Source: Epiperipatus broadwayi
Lineage: Eukaryota; Onychophora; Udeonychophora; Euonychophora; Peripatidae
Assembly: GCA_028023455.1 (NCBI GenBank)
Contig: JAQFVV010006215.1
Coordinates: 9,939,950 to 10,003,949 of the forward strand
Reading direction: 5' to 3'
Length of the DNA stretch: 64,000 nt
Numbering within the stretch: the first letter of the stretch is position 1; each line of letters opens with the position of its first letter. This document shows positions 26,036 to 39,282 of the stretch, one piece after another. Made by a program: the position numbers and the translations under genes. The notes beneath the pieces were generated by a model. That model was not told where the DNA came from. It did not search any database and saw only the letters and a program-made list of their open reading frames with translations.

Positions 26036-27845
26036 CCAGACATTTTTATATTTATCTTTGGAATTTAATTGCTCTTAAGTGAACTTACTTTGTAACTCGC
26101 TCTTGATTTGTTTTTAAGTAAATTTTTATGGATAGTTTGTGACTTACTATTTTATGAAACCTCTATTGCAAGTCCTTTTCTTTATTCCACATACATTCTG
26201 ATATGTGAATATCGTTAAACTAGATTCTTGATGCATAACATTTTAAGTCAACCTAACAGCTGCTTCGCAAATGATTTTTCATTTGGTGTGATAGATATTG
26301 TATGGTGTGATGTTATAATTTTGTGCAAGTTCAACTCAGTACTTTTGAGTTCAAAGAAAACTCATTTGAATAATTGGACAAGTTTGTAAATTTTTTTTTC
26401 TTCAGTTTTAATTGTAAATAAATAATTCATGATCTGTTTCATAATTTGCTTTTTATTCTCTATTAAACAAGTCTTCTATTGCAAAATGCAAGAATGTAAT
26501 CAATTTGATTCTTATGAAATCTAAACAATGTTCTTTATATATATATATATAATTAGTTTGTACAATTAAAAAAACATTGGTTATGTAAAGACTGATGAAT
26601 TTACAAAAATTTGATCATCAATGGATTTTTTATGCAGAGACATTTTTATAATTATCTTTGGAATTTAATGATTTAATTGCTTTTAAGTGAACTTACTTTG
26701 TAACTCGCTCTTGATTTATTTTTAAGTAAATTTTTATGGATAGTTGATTAATTACTATTTTATGAAACCTCTATTGCAAGTCCTTTTTTTTTGTTCCACA
26801 TACAGTCTGATATTTGAATATCATTAAAGCAGATTCTTGATTCATAACATTATAGGTCAACCTAACAGCTGTTTCACAAATGATTTTTCTTTTGGTATGG
26901 TAGATGTATGCTGTGAAATTATAATTTTGTGCAGCTTCAACTCAATACTTATTGAGTTCAAAGAAAACTCATTTGAATAATTAGACAAGCTTGAGGTGAT
27001 TTTTTTTTTTTCAGTTTTAATTGTAAATAAATCATTCATGACCAGTTTCATAATCTGCTTTTTATTCTCTATTAAATCTTCTATTGTAAAATGCTAAGAA
27101 CATAATCAATTTGATTCTTATGAAATCTATCCAATGTTCTTTATATATATATATAATCGGTTTTGTCCAATTAAAAAACATATTGGCCATATAAAGACCA
27201 ATGAATTTACAAAAACTTATTAAAACTAATCATCAATGGGTTTTTATCCAGAGACATTTTTATAATTATCTTTGGAATTTAATGATTTAATTGCTCTTAA
27301 GTGAACTTACTTTGTAACTCGCTCTTGATTTGTTTTTAAGTAAATTTTTATGGATAGTTGATGAATTATTATTTTATGAAACCTCCATTGCCAATCCATT
27401 TTTTTTTGTTCCACTTACATTCTGATATTTGAATATCATTAAACCAGATTCTTGATGCATAACATTTTAGGTTAACCTAACAGCTGCTTCACAAATGATT
27501 TTTCTTTTGGTGTGGTAGATATTGTATGCTGTGAGATTATAATTTTGTGCAGCTTCAACTCATTACTTATTGAGTTCAAAGAAAACTCATTTGAATAATT
27601 GGACAAGCTTGAAGATTTTTTTTTTTTTTTACAGTTTTAATTGTAAATAAATCGTTAATGACTTGTTTCATAATCTGCTTTTTATTCTCTATTAATAACA
27701 AGTCTTCTATTGCAAAATGCCAAAAATGTAATCAATTTGATTCTTATGAAATCTATCCAATGTTTTTTATATACATAATTGGTTTTATCCAATTAAAAAA
27801 CATATTGTCCATATAAAGATTGATGAATTTACAAAAACTTATAGT
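26036..27845 (+). repeat. Tandem repeat, three units of about 600-615 bp
   Basis: The block AGACATTTTTATAATTATC begins units at about 26037, 26637 and 27251. Each unit then has AAGTGAACTTACTTTGTAAC, TTATGAAACCTCTATTGCAA and TCAAAGAAAACTCATTTGAA in the same order. The third ends near 27845. No coding potential is conserved among units. Confidence 0.85.
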
Positions 27846-30670
27846 CAGCTGCTTAACCATATCATCCAAGATTTTTTTTTAAATCCATTTTCAATTTTCT
27901 CATGAAATAGTCCTAGAAGTAGGCAAAGAATGCTTTATAAATCACTCTTTGCTTGCTTCTTTATTAAAATCTCTCTTTTTTTTTAAGATGTGAGTTTTTA
28001 ATATAGCTAGATATTGGAAACATTTAAGCATATTTAGAATGAACTTTTTTTTATCTTATCTGTATAGTGTCTTTAACAATTATTGTTTTTCTGACAACAT
28101 TAAATCAGAATTACGGCTACTATCATCTTATTAAGATTTATCTAGTATTATGTTGACAATTCAGTTTTTAAAAAAATAACACTAATACCATCTTATCATA
28201 AAAAAACATTTTTTTAAGTTTCTGATACGAATTTATTGTAAAAATTTTAATTTGCATCAGTTTTTATTTGACATTCCATGCATACCACAATAATTATCGT
28301 TGATTACTTTTGATGATGTAAAGCAGAAACTAAATACTACTGAATTTCCTAAAAATTATAATCATTTTATTTTCACCAACTTTTTAAGAATTTGTATATT
28401 TTACTTCAGAAGTTTATAAATAGTCAAAATCCAGAACTGGACTGTTCAAGATAAATGGTTTTTGGAACACAAATTTGTCCACTGAAATTCATAGAAAAAT
28501 GTACTCAAGATTTGTAATAATCAGATACTTTAAAAAAATGATTATATTAATTAATTTGTGAATCACTGCCTTAAAACAAGAATATTACAATTATTTTAGC
28601 ATAATCTACTTCAAAATAAAATTATTTATGATGCTTTTTTTTAAAAAAAACAAGTACTAATTTTAAGATTGCCATATCAAAATGTCCACCACCTGTATTG
28701 TCATTTACAATTATATACATATTATGGTTCTATTAAATAATCAATAAAAAATTTAGATATTTATTATGCATTTAATATTTCAGATTATTAATTGCATCAA
28801 AATAATATAGATCTTATGAATGAGAGTATTTAAGTGCTCTTTATATAGCTACGATTGTATTAATTATATAACTTTTATATTTAATGTAACTTTTTTTTCT
28901 GCTTCACGTATTGAAAATGTAATAAAAAAAATTTTTTTAATATAATAGCAATTAAAATGATTCCTTAGATATATGTGTGTGTATATTTTATATAGCTAAG
29001 TAATTTTTTTTTGTAGTTTATTCATGGTGCAATAGTATAAAAAATTGTACACTCACTGGAAATAAAAATGAAAAAAAGAACTGAATTTTCTAATAAAAAG
29101 CCTGGTTTAGAAATTTTCAATTATTTATAGGTGTATGTAAATAAAACAATAATTCAGTTATTAACTACAAAAATTAAATTTATTTTTGTTACTGATTTTA
29201 AAATTATTATAAATAAACCAGTGGCAGTCCATGAAATTTTAAAGCAGGGGTTTTGCAACCAAACTACTATTTTATTTTTCCATACCAATCATTAGTAAAA
29301 GATCTGTACTTTTTTTTTTATTAACTGCTGTTTGACAAATAATATCTGGAGTAGATCAATCTTTACTTTTCATTTCAATTTTTTTATATAATGTCAATTG
29401 GGAAAATATTTTTATTATATAATTTTGATAAATATTTAAAATAATGTTTGTTTTATTATTCTGTTATATTTTTCTGTAATGAATATTTATATGTTAATTA
29501 CAAGAAAAAAATATTTTATTGCTCTTGCTAAATGAAAACAAAAATTTATTCTCTCTGAAGAAATCAGAATAGATAAATATATAATTCTTAAATAACTAGT
29601 AATGCTGCAGCAGTGAGCAGTTCTAACAGCTCTAGTTTCAAGCATTAATAAGAACAAACATATTTCAGCAGAGCTTGCTGAAATTCACAAAATATGCATT
29701 TGGCACTGCTATAATTAGCAGCATCTTTAAATAGAATTTCAAGGATCAGTTAAAATAATTCTTTGTAAAAACTGTTTCAATTATTTGTATTAACATAGTA
29801 ATTATACATAATATTGAATGATTGTTATATTGATGTTTTCAAGCTTTTTTTTTTTTTTTGGAGGTGCTGCAATGAAAATATTTATTGCCACAAATAAAAA
29901 TAAAATGCTAATAAGTACTGGAAATATATAATACCTCACTAATTATAATTCACATGTTAAAAAATTATTTTTAAATATAAAATATAGATGTTTATATATC
30001 TTTTAGATATGTCCAAGCTTTTATTTATTAGGTAAATATTAAAAGTCAAGTTTAGTCTTAAATTCTCTACATTCTAATATTGTAATGTGAACTTTTTTAA
30101 AAAAAATTCATATTAAAATATTGCATTTTTATTACAATTTTTGAAGTTGATTTAATAGTCTTTTGAATAATTAATATTTAAATTATATTCATAGTTTTTA
30201 AATTATATTTATTCCATTTGTTTCATTTAGAAAGTTTTTTCTTCTTACAAATTCAATTATATGATGTTGTAAATAGGGTTTTTTTTTTTGGGGGGGGGGG
30301 GGGGGGTTAAACTTTTTTTTTTAATTTCATCTAATTATATAAAATTTTATAAATATGCATAGTATCTTAAAACATTGTAAATTTTAATAAATAGGGAGGG
30401 AGGAAAAATTTGAATTCAGATTAATTAAATTAGAAAAATGTTAAAATGGAATTTACATCAAATACAAAATAATGTAGTAATTTTATAGAGCAGCCATTAA
30501 AAAAAAATACTATATTTATATAATATTACAAAACTTGTGTAAATAGTGATTGTTAATGAACTGATAAAGAATTAATAACTAAAATAACCTTTTTTGTAAT
30601 AATTTATTTTTGAATGTTTATGAAATATGCAAAATGGATATTTATTTATAAAAGTGAATCATTTATTTAA
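27846..30670. other. AT-rich region without recognised features
   Basis: No gene seen. A T run followed by about 16 G lies at 30281-30306. Confidence 0.4.
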
Positions 30671-30727
30671 TCATTTTGAAGCAAAAAAATCATCCTCAAA
30701 TTCCAATTTTGAAAAGTCATCATCTTC
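30671..30727 (-). CDS. Candidate terminal exon of an unrecognised minus-strand gene
   Basis: On the minus strand a good acceptor (TTTTTATTTTATTCTAG) is followed by 18 codons and a TGA. The peptide EDDDFSKLEFEDDFFASK is acidic and aromatic, unlike random AT-rich translation. AATAAA appears within about 20 bp after the stop, in ATTAAATAAATG, as expected of a polyadenylation signal. The exon starts in phase 0, which fits the phase-0 end of the candidate exon at 42251-42355. I do not recognise the protein. The exon is short, so chance remains possible. Confidence 0.4.
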   Translation of the reverse strand, partial: EDDDFSKLEFEDDFFASK

Positions 30728-31526
30728 CTAGAATAAAATAAAAATTAAAAAAGAATCAAAAGTAAAATAATACATTAATTGTTAAATTTTATTTCTAAAA
30801 AGTGATATGCAGTTGCCTTTCACATATCTCTACACTCATTACCTGCAGCTTTAGTAACCTACATTTTAAAAAAAAATTTCACATCAATCTGCCTATATGA
30901 ATAGTTTTATGAATGTCTTTTAGTCATTTTATCACATGCACTCAGCTATATAGTTGCAGTAACAAAGTATTATCTTAGTCTCACTACATTACTAATGTGA
31001 AACTATTTAAAATTGTCCCCAAAGCATAATGTTAATGATGATAGCAATTCTATGCAATAACAAAAAGGTAATTTATTTATTATTGAAATTTTAAAAAAAG
31101 TTGTATGAAAAGTGAACACATTCACATATGTACTCAGATTTGAATTTGTATAAACATGGATATGTAAATGTACTATTTCACAATTTATTGTTGAACTATT
31201 TTTTTTATAATTATCTATTTTTATGTTAATTATTGGTGTCTTAATGTGAATAATTTTTTAATTACATGCCATAAATATGTGTATCAGCAATATCATGACT
31301 TTCTCATGTTTCCAAGAGCAGTTCTGTTCACCCTAATATAGAGCCATCTATTGTAATCTTAAGTAATCGGTGAATTTCAGTAAACACCACATCCATATTT
31401 ATCTAGATTTGAATTTGTATGTAAGCAACTATTCTTTCTATATATAATATAAATAAAATGCTCATTTAAGCAGTTGAGGCAGGTTTAAGAAATTAATCGA
31501 AAGTACTTCTGCGGATTGAAAGACTT

Positions 31527-31642
31527 TATAATAGTTTATTAATGTTATATTTATTATTTTTATGATTATATATATATTCAGATTGTATATAATAGTTTAT
31601 TAACATTACATTTATTATTTTTATGATTATATATATATTCAG
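31527..31642 (+). repeat. Tandem duplication, 61 bp period
   Basis: TATAATAGTTTATTAA begins two near-identical copies at 31527 and 31588, both ending ATATATATATTCAG. Confidence 0.75.
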
Positions 31643-32032
31643 GATTATAGTAGGACAAAGAAAAATTAAGATCTCTAAAATATATAGAAATTGATTTGAT
31701 ATCAGCTCTATATAATTATAGAAACAAGTTTTCTTGGGTTCAAAATCTTAATGGTTTTTTATTTAATTTTGGGGTGCAATCCATACTAATGAAGGCAAAA
31801 GCCAGAAGCAGTCCGAGAATTAGGATATTATAGCACTGTATTATCTGAAGTCCATTGATTATTTGAGCTTACAATAGATGGCATTAGAATATGTGAAAAG
31901 AATTGTTCTTGGAAAGTATGTATATTAAAATTCTATATTATATGAGATTCAATATTTAATGCAGATTCAAGGATTCATACAAAAGTTTGGAAACAAAATG
32001 CCCATACATATGGATGGGATTGGGCCAACTGT

Positions 32033-32475
32033 ATGTATATATATATATATATATATATATAATAATACTCAAAGTTAGATTGGTTTATTAATGTAAATAC
32101 ATGAAAGCAGTCAACACCTAATTAATACCAAGAATCTTAATCTATTTGGTGTCAAAGCAATATTTTTTATTGTGGTACTCATCTTTGTCTATGGTCTAAT
32201 ATGTTTATATAGAAATTAAAGATTGACAATTCACTGAAATTTATAATTTAAAGAAGCCTAAATAAACCTCATTAAATGGGAAAGTATAATATGTTTTTGG
32301 AAGCAGACTAACAAATAGTCAATTTTAACTTTCAAACTGCACTAAAATTATATACTATAGTACTTAGATAATACAATGCTCAAGGCTAGACTGATTTATA
32401 AATATAAATACATGAAAGCCGTCCATTCTAAACAATATGGAGAATCTCAATCTGTTTGTTGTTAAGGTAATCTTT
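32033..32475 (+). repeat. TA microsatellite followed by a diverged direct repeat
   Basis: (TA)n at 32035-32060. The segment starting TACTCAAAGTTAGATTGG at about 32066 recurs as TGCTCAAGGCTAGACTGA at about 32376, with shared AAATACATGAAAGC. About 310 bp period, one and a half copies. Confidence 0.55.
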
Positions 32476-32550
32476 TTTTTATGATGATAAGAAAAATACA
32501 TTTTGCTAGTCTCCATTATCTAACTCACTTAAAAAAATAACTAGTCAATT

Positions 32551-32650
32551 GTTGTTAGCCGAGAGGTCATCGCAGCCGCCTTGAAAGCAAGTAGTTGGTT
32601 GCAGACAGTTGTGGGTTCGTGTCCCGGTTGATGCCATGACATGAAAAAAA
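32551..32650 (+). mobile_element. tRNA-derived SINE
   Basis: The first 86 bp resemble a tRNA with a long variable arm (Ser/Leu class): box A TAGCCGAGAGG near 32556, an anticodon-like CTTGAAAGCAAG, and box B GGGTTCGTGTCCC at 32613-32625, then TGCCA and an A-rich tail. Mismatches in the acceptor stem argue against a working tRNA. A second copy on the minus strand is at 40620-40731. Confidence 0.65.
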
Positions 32651-32877
32651 AATAATAACTGCTTGACAAACCTAACTACAATCTTAGTAAAAATGCAATA
32701 ATCTTTAGATCACAGGTTTTTCATTAATACTTCTTACTGCTAAGTGACATTTTTCATTTATGCACCATTACAAATATAGGGGATTTGTACTCAGACTTTC
32801 AAATACCTTCAATTATTCATACTATCTCATACCACTGATACACATGACCACACACATGTAGAAAAGATAAATAATCA

Positions 32878-32922
32878 CCAATATATGTATTTTGTGCTGA
32901 ACCAGCCTTCATCAGTTGGTCC
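32878..32922 (-). ncRNA. Hammerhead ribozyme-like segment, R2
   Basis: Minus strand: stem I strand CCAA, intact CUGAUGA, a partly paired stem II, then AAAA in place of GAAA, a three-pair stem III, an AUA triplet and UUGG that pairs with CCAA. The G12 to A change should abolish activity. Confidence 0.45.
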
Positions 32923-33187
32923 AGATTATGATCTCCCACATATATATAATCAGTGCTCAGTTTATATTAAGATAGCAAATCTTCATACTTTAATGGACAG
33001 GCTTCAATCTAATCCAACCATATTGGCATCATCAGGGAATTTGGGCTTTCCATCATCAGCTTTTTAATGGTATGGATGGCTGAAGAGTTGAGAGTAGATT
33101 AAAGCCTGCCCAATAAAGTATGAAGATTTGCTATCTTAATATAAACTGAGCACTGATTATATATGTGTGTTGGAGATCATAATTGGG

Positions 33188-33232
33188 ACCAATTGATAAG
33201 TGCTGGTTCAGCACAAAATACATGTATTGAAG
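33188..33232 (+). ncRNA. Hammerhead ribozyme-like segment, R2
   Basis: CCAA, then UUGAUAA (two core changes), then a perfect five-pair stem II GUGCU-GGUUC-AGCAC, then AAAA (one core change), stem III with a two-base loop, a GUA triplet and UUG. Stem II is intact, with the canonical G-C closing pair. This arm of R2 ends right after the predicted cleavage position (33226). Confidence 0.45.
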
Positions 33233-33949
33233 CAGTCAATCTTAGCTTAAGATTGAGCTTCATAGTTCCATCTACTAACCTGTGTTTAAACCCTATATCC
33301 CATCCCGCTCCTTTTGTCGTATATATATTTTATGTATACATTTGAGATGCACACCTAAATTATAAAATTTTAACTTTTAAATTAACATTTTTATTATTAT
33401 TAATTTTATGATTATTAATTCTTTTTATTAAAATATATAGGTGCGGCTCAAATATATATATATAGGAACAAAATACTAACAAAATATTGATTTTTTTTTT
33501 TGTAAATATTTTATTATATGTCATTTGTACAACTTTTTCTTTTTAAAGTATTTTTTTCTTTTAAACTGTATATTTTGTAAAATCCAATATGGAAGATGCT
33601 ACAGTTGATTGTCTAAAAATAATTAAAGGGTTGGAAACACTATTGTTTTAATCTGGGGAAGATATTTTTAATTAAAGTTTTTGCTTAAAATGGGATTAGG
33701 ATTTTCTTTTATTATAAACATTTTTGTCAAATCTATTTCTAATCTGGAAATAGATTTGAATTTATTTTTGGACGTTATCTTACTGTTGCATCTTCAAAAA
33801 TAATCGATAAAGGAAAAGTAAGAATTTTTAGATCAGAGATTAGATTGTAAAGCTAAAACTAAGTGATTAAAAGCATTCCAAAACACATGGGCAAAAGTAT
33901 AAAATGGCTGAATTTTTAATTAAGAGGAGATTAGCTACTATTGAGAGAA
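33233..33949. other. AT-rich, no gene recognised
   Basis: A GTGTTTAAACCC motif near 33285 may be a SINE box B remnant. Otherwise nothing supportable. Confidence 0.3.
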
Positions 33950-34190
33950 CTGATTGTAAACATATTACATGTCGCTTGAAACTTAAAATAATGTAACAGT
34001 AAATCCACCACCCTTCTCGGCCCTGTTGGGTCATCATCTGCCGCCACCGTGTCATTATGCTCCCATAGAATGAAGTAAAGGCCCAATGGAGAACTTTGGA
34101 ATGCTAAATAAAAGCTTGCTATTATTTCAGAACCAATTGCCATGCATGAGCAGACTTTAAAACATAGACTCTTAAAATAATGCAAGGTAA
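33950..34190 (-). other. Less AT-rich conserved-looking segment
   Basis: On the minus strand two overlapping frames are open for about 60-80 codons around 34020-34080, including NDTVAADDDPTGPRR. The core GGTCATCATCTGCCGCCACC stands out from its surroundings in composition. It could be part of a dispersed repeat or a gene remnant. I cannot name it. Confidence 0.3.
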
Positions 34191-35150
34191 ATTTTCAAGC
34201 CACAAGTAAAGCTAGTCTAAGTAATCTCTATTATCAAGACTTCTTCTTGTAATGTATTATTTAACTTTATTTCTAATATAATATGTAAATTGCTCTCAAA
34301 TAATTTCTTTAAATCTAATTTTCTCTCATATGCTCACTTTCTTTAATTTTGGTGGGGTCATTTATTTATAGTTATTTATCACTTAATTTTATATGTCTAT
34401 TTTAGTTATTATTAATGTGCCAATTTCAAATAATCTGATGAGTTGAATTTCTAAAATCTTTTCTTCTATTAAGTAAACCTTCATTAAGGTTTTTAACGTC
34501 CATTTAAAACCACATTAATTAATACGCTCGCCAGATTGTTTTACGAGTGAACATTTTATTTATGTTTTAGTATAAAAAATATATATTTGTTTAACTCTGG
34601 ATTTTCTACCCGGGGTGAATACAGAACTCAAGCTAATTGATGCTTTAAAACCTTATTTATTTTATAAATGTTATTCAATTCTAAAAAGGTGACCGATTAT
34701 TTTTTTTATATAACTGCTAGTCTTTTTTTATATACTGTACTCTTAAAGTATCAAATACAGTATTTAAATATTCCAGTTATAAAATCAACGAAGGTGGGAT
34801 TGATTTATTAAAAATAGCAAAAAAGGGATGGGGGTAATCTTAATGTTTTTTTTACTAAATAAAATCTTCATGTATATTTTATTAAATGAAATCTTTTCTA
34901 TATATATTATAGCGGCATAGCATATTATTTATATAAATTATAGTATTCAAACAAGGGTCATTTATTTTAAAGCAGTAAAACTTATTCAATGTCGTTAGTG
35001 ACATTTATCGTTACTGACATTCAGCCTATCTTCGTGATTATATATATATATGTGCTTCTTAATCTAGGGGTTATGACAAGTTCGAACTCATAGATTTCTT
35101 CTTAAGGCTTGTCCTGAGAACAGTTGAAACTACCCAGCACCATTTATGTC
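34191..35150. other. AT-rich, no gene recognised
   Basis: No supported feature; a GACAAGTTCGAACTC sequence near 35078 resembles a SINE box B. Confidence 0.3.
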
Positions 35151-35330
35151 ATATAAAAGGGCCTCTGGCAGTGATCCCTAAGTCTGGCACATGCTATGCC
35201 CATCCACATTTATTTTGTATAAAAGGCCTCTGGTGGTGATCTCAAAGTCTGGCACATGCTATGCCCATACACTGTCTTTGTATAAAAGGCCTGAATGTTG
35301 GTGTGACCGCGGCATGCCTATCCACTTCGT
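35151..35330 (+). repeat. Tandem repeat with a TATAAAAGG in each unit
   Basis: Units start at 35152, 35218 and 35281 (periods 66 and 63 bp). Each begins TATAAAAGGCCTC or a variant, and units one and two share AAGTCTGGCACATGCTATGC. The third is partial. The TATA-like core is conserved among units, but no gene is seen directly downstream. Confidence 0.75.
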
Positions 35331-36221
35331 TCTTGTCCAGAAGCATGACTTTTCCTATTATTTCTTGGCTAATAATGTCAGCACCACAAACTTCTTCATA
35401 TTATTATTTCTTTTGCTTCATGAGCCAGTTTTAATGCTCTAATATTAAAAGTGCGCTCTGCTCAAAATATATATATATAAATGCCAAATATACTAGATTA
35501 ATTACTAATATTATTTTAGTTTTATTATACAATCCCTTCGGCGTATTTTGTTATTCATCTATTTAAGAGTATTTGCCTTGGGAAAAATAAAGTGTTCTTT
35601 TTACCAGCGCTAATTAACAGAAGTTTCATTAAATATTTTGTCATATAATCAAATGTCATTTTCAAATATGTTTTCAAATGTATTTTATTTATTTTCATGA
35701 CCTCAGTGGCGTGAAAATAGTTTGTATTATATCTGTAATGAATCTCAGAACGCTCCCCGAAGTAATAATGTTAGTCACCATGTTTCAGAACTGTAAATCA
35801 AAAAGTTAATGGCAATATTTTGTAATTCTTTGTAATAATTGATTGGCATCTTAATATTGGACCCACCAAAGATGTGTGTTTATGTATAGTATATTGTGAA
35901 TGACAATATATAATTATCTATCGTTTGGTAGACCGCTTGCTCATTCACGCACATATTAATGGACTTAATTTATAAATGTATGTAAATAATTTGTCATTAT
36001 ATTAAATTATATTTTATTGTCTAACTTGTTTGAGTAGTTCGAATTCCTTTTCTCCACTTCCAAACATACAGCCATGCTTATATATATATTTTAATTTAGT
36101 CATAAGTAATAGATGTCTCATTGTCTTCTCATGCTTTGCTAGTCGGCCGGATTTAAAATTAATTCTCGTGTGCCATCATTGTTATGTTATTCATTAGGTG
36201 TTAGATCTGGGGCTTAGATAG

Positions 36222-36323
36222 TGGGTTTGAATCCAGGCTGGTCCCTGAGCTAAATCTCAGGCTTGACTGGGTTTGAATCCAGGCTGGTCCCTGAGCTAAA
36301 TCTCAGGCTTGACTGGGTTTGAA
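36222..36323 (+). repeat. 46 bp exact tandem duplication with box B-like core
   Basis: TGGGTTTGAATCCAGG starts at 36222 and 36268, and a third copy begins at 36314. GGGTTTGAATCC resembles a tRNA box B, so this may be a duplicated SINE piece. Confidence 0.75.
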
Positions 36324-36402
36324 ATACATTTTGTGATTTCCAGCTCATGTTAGATGGATAAACATATTTTGACCGGTACAGTATTGGTGATTATTTATTT
36401 TT

Positions 36403-36545
36403 TCTACACGAAATGTGTATATTGATTACTTATCTTTTCTACATGTGTGTGGTCATGTGTATCAGTGGTATGAGATAGTGTGGGTAGTTGAAGGGTGCTT
36501 GAAAGTCTGTGTTCAATCCTATATTTACAATTAATCTCCAGGTAT
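36403..36545 (+). repeat. Repeat R2, 3' part with tRNA-like boxes
   Basis: Begins CACGAAATGTGTATATTG, the 3' half of the R2 hammerhead-like segment with intact GAAA and the stem II strand CAC. It continues TTATCTTTTCTACATGTG into box A ATCAGTGGTATGAG (36461-36474) and box B GTGTTCAATCC (36509-36519), about 45 bases apart as in pol III promoters. Confidence 0.65.
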
Positions 36546-37732
36546 ATAAAGAATGCCTATATTTCAAATCTTATGCAGCATTAGTAATAAAGGGGAAAAT
36601 ATTTATATTCTAAAGAAATACTGTTTTTATTGATTTTTGAAAAGTCAATAAGTTTCACTCATCCATGTATTAATGAATCATTCGGTCCTTTGACTAAACA
36701 TCTTTATAAAACACAAATTCATCATTATGAGACAAGCAGGCTAAACTTTGTAGTGCTTAATATTGGAAATATTATATTATAGGGAATTAAATTCATATCT
36801 GACATAGATCAAGATATTTTACTAATCTCTTTTTTTTAAATAATTCCTTTTATAACTACTTATAAGCAGAAATAGCAATTTTATATGATTTTGGGGTTCA
36901 CTCATTAGATTAACAAAGTATATAACATTAAATATTTTGTCAACCTTAGTCTCACATGTCTTACATTAAATGTGAGAAGTTTCTCTCTTTTTTTGATTAC
37001 TTTACATCCAAAACAAAATTAATAGCACTTTTTTTAAATAATGGTGTAAAGTTGCATTTTTCTGATTTAAAAAATGTTTCGTAACATACAAAACCAAAGA
37101 AAATTGCAAAGATTAAGATAATTTCATAATATGTCATAGCACTCTGTATAAAATTAATAATAATTCTTAAGAAAGAAACAATATTAACATTGTGGCATCA
37201 TTAATTAGCTTGACTTGGGACATCTCTACACAAAAACAAAGCTCAGTTTTAAACATGTTACATCCTAAAGAATCTGCTAGTCTGACCAAGTGTATTCTAT
37301 TTCTGTTATCACTTGTTTTCACTAAAGGAATATATTTCATTAATTTTTTTAAAAAAATCCTATGATTATACTAAGTGGAAACATGATTTCAACAGTAAAC
37401 TAAATCTAGTAAGAAAATTTCTTTAGTCAAAATTGCCATTGACCAATGTAATCATATTTTATGTATGTAATTTTAATTGTGTTTATTTTAATTTTTGTTA
37501 TTACTTTTTTCAATATATTCAAAATAATAACTTTCCTAATCTTAAAATTTTGCTTATAAAATAATAATATTTAGGGGTAAATATCTCTATAAGCAAGTTT
37601 AGTCTACAATAAAATATATTAAATCAAAAATTTCTCTCGCATATGATTGACCAGGCATTTTTCCAAATACGAATGTACACATAATTCAAATATTAATTAT
37701 TTATATTAAATTGTATATAAATAACTAAAATT

Positions 37733-38175
37733 TTCCCTCAGGCTATGAATTGAAAGCACTCTAAATGTTAAACAAAGGATCAAACATAGAATGAATCTAT
37801 TTTATAAGCACACCCTTGTGAATATTATTGGCAATTCAGAGTGAAATTAATATATCCAAATGGAATATGGCACTTAATATTTATTGAACTAATAATCAAT
37901 TATGCAAGACTGGAAACAGACTTTTAATACCTTGATTGTAATTATTAAATAAGGTTTAATATGTAAACATTAAATTAATCATAGCTCAATGTATATGTAA
38001 AAAAAGGGAGTAAATCAGTCTCCCTCAAGCTATGAATTGAGAGCACTAAATGTTGAATAAAGGATCAAAAATAGAATGCCCACCTATTCTTGGGGTTATG
38101 ATGTTTATAAGCATACCTTTATCTCAGAGTGAAATTAATATATCAGCCAGATGAAATATGACACTTAATAGTTAT
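37733..38175 (+). repeat. Diverged tandem duplication, about 292 bp period
   Basis: CCCTCAGGCTATGAATTGA near 37735 recurs as CCCTCAAGCTATGAATTGA near 38023, followed by matching GGATCAAA.ATAGAATG and CAGAGTGAAATTAATATATC. Confidence 0.7.
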
Positions 38176-39282
38176 TAAACTTTTTTTGTTTACATATACA
38201 TTGGCTATGTTTAATTTAATGTGTATATATTACGTTCTCTATCTGAGGCAAATATAGTAATTAAGCAACAATATATTTTTGCTTTTAGAATTTTAAATAT
38301 CACAAATTAAATATATATATACTGTTAGATATAAAATTACAACTAATATATATCTCTAACATGATTTTTTCCAGCTCTCTCTTCTTTGGCCAGTTATTTA
38401 GTCTTAAAATGTTTGATGTGGTCTTACCATGAAAGATTAATATCTCTGATTTAATGTAATGAAATGTGTTAAGGCTTGTACTTTTTGTTATACTTAGTTT
38501 TTAAAAAAGATTTCATTTTAGAGTTTCATTGTGTATTCTTTTTAGATTTATTACTATTTTTTAGAGCAGTGTATGTGTTTTTTAATGTGGAATGGCATGG
38601 CCATAAAACTTTGTCAATTTCTCTACAATATTCACCTTTTTACAAGGTATTGAAAATAGAAATAAGTCCCTAGTTTGTGATAGAGTGGTGAAATAAAAAA
38701 TATCAAAGTATTATGGAAATACAGATATTTGATATATCTAATTCATCTAATGGGTGAAGATTATTTGCAATGTGAATGTTTAGTGAAAGTGCATTATTTG
38801 AGTTTTTGTGTGGGTAGATTTTGCACTGTGGTATAGTTAAGATATTTATGGATAATAACCCAAAAAATTGAAAATATTAATCAGTTTAAAACATTTAGAC
38901 TAATATTAGAAATTAAATTCACACAAAATAATATGGCAAACATTCACCAGTTTTAATTAGTAATTATTTTTATTTAACAATTTCAATTCTTATCATCAGC
39001 AAACACACTAGATAAGTATAGCCCATCTAACTCCAATAAAAAAGTGAAAGTTAAAGAATAAAAAAAGTTATTACACAAACCAATCTTCAAAACACAAAAA
39101 TATTCACATGCCACAAATTGGTCTTTTAGTTTAATTCTTTCTGAATGGTTTTCTATTACAATAAAAGCACTAAGTATTGCACCTCTTTAGTTTTAAAACA
39201 ATTTTAATAACCAAAATGGAAGCTTGCCTTTCTCATGAACAATATATTCAAATAAATCATAAAATACATATTTAAAAAGTAT
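38176..39282. other. AT-rich, no gene recognised
   Basis: A plus-strand open frame at 38476-38673 has no recognisable motif. Confidence 0.3.

Larger units (their letters stand above)
32760..33232. repeat. Repeat R2, head-to-head pair
   Basis: Two inverted arms centre near 33050: the left (minus) arm has GGACCAACTGATGA, and the right (plus) arm GGGACCAATTGATAA. Both contain AAGTATGAAGATTTGCTATC-type sequence. The left arm continues past the hammerhead-like segment into tRNA-like boxes (box A TATCAGTGGTATGAG on the minus strand, 32826-32840). The right arm stops within about three bases of the predicted cleavage site. Confidence 0.75.

Noticed and set aside
32551-32636. Functional tRNA-Ser gene
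   Set aside because: Acceptor stem pairs poorly, the copy has an A-rich tail, and a sister copy has SINE-type target duplications.
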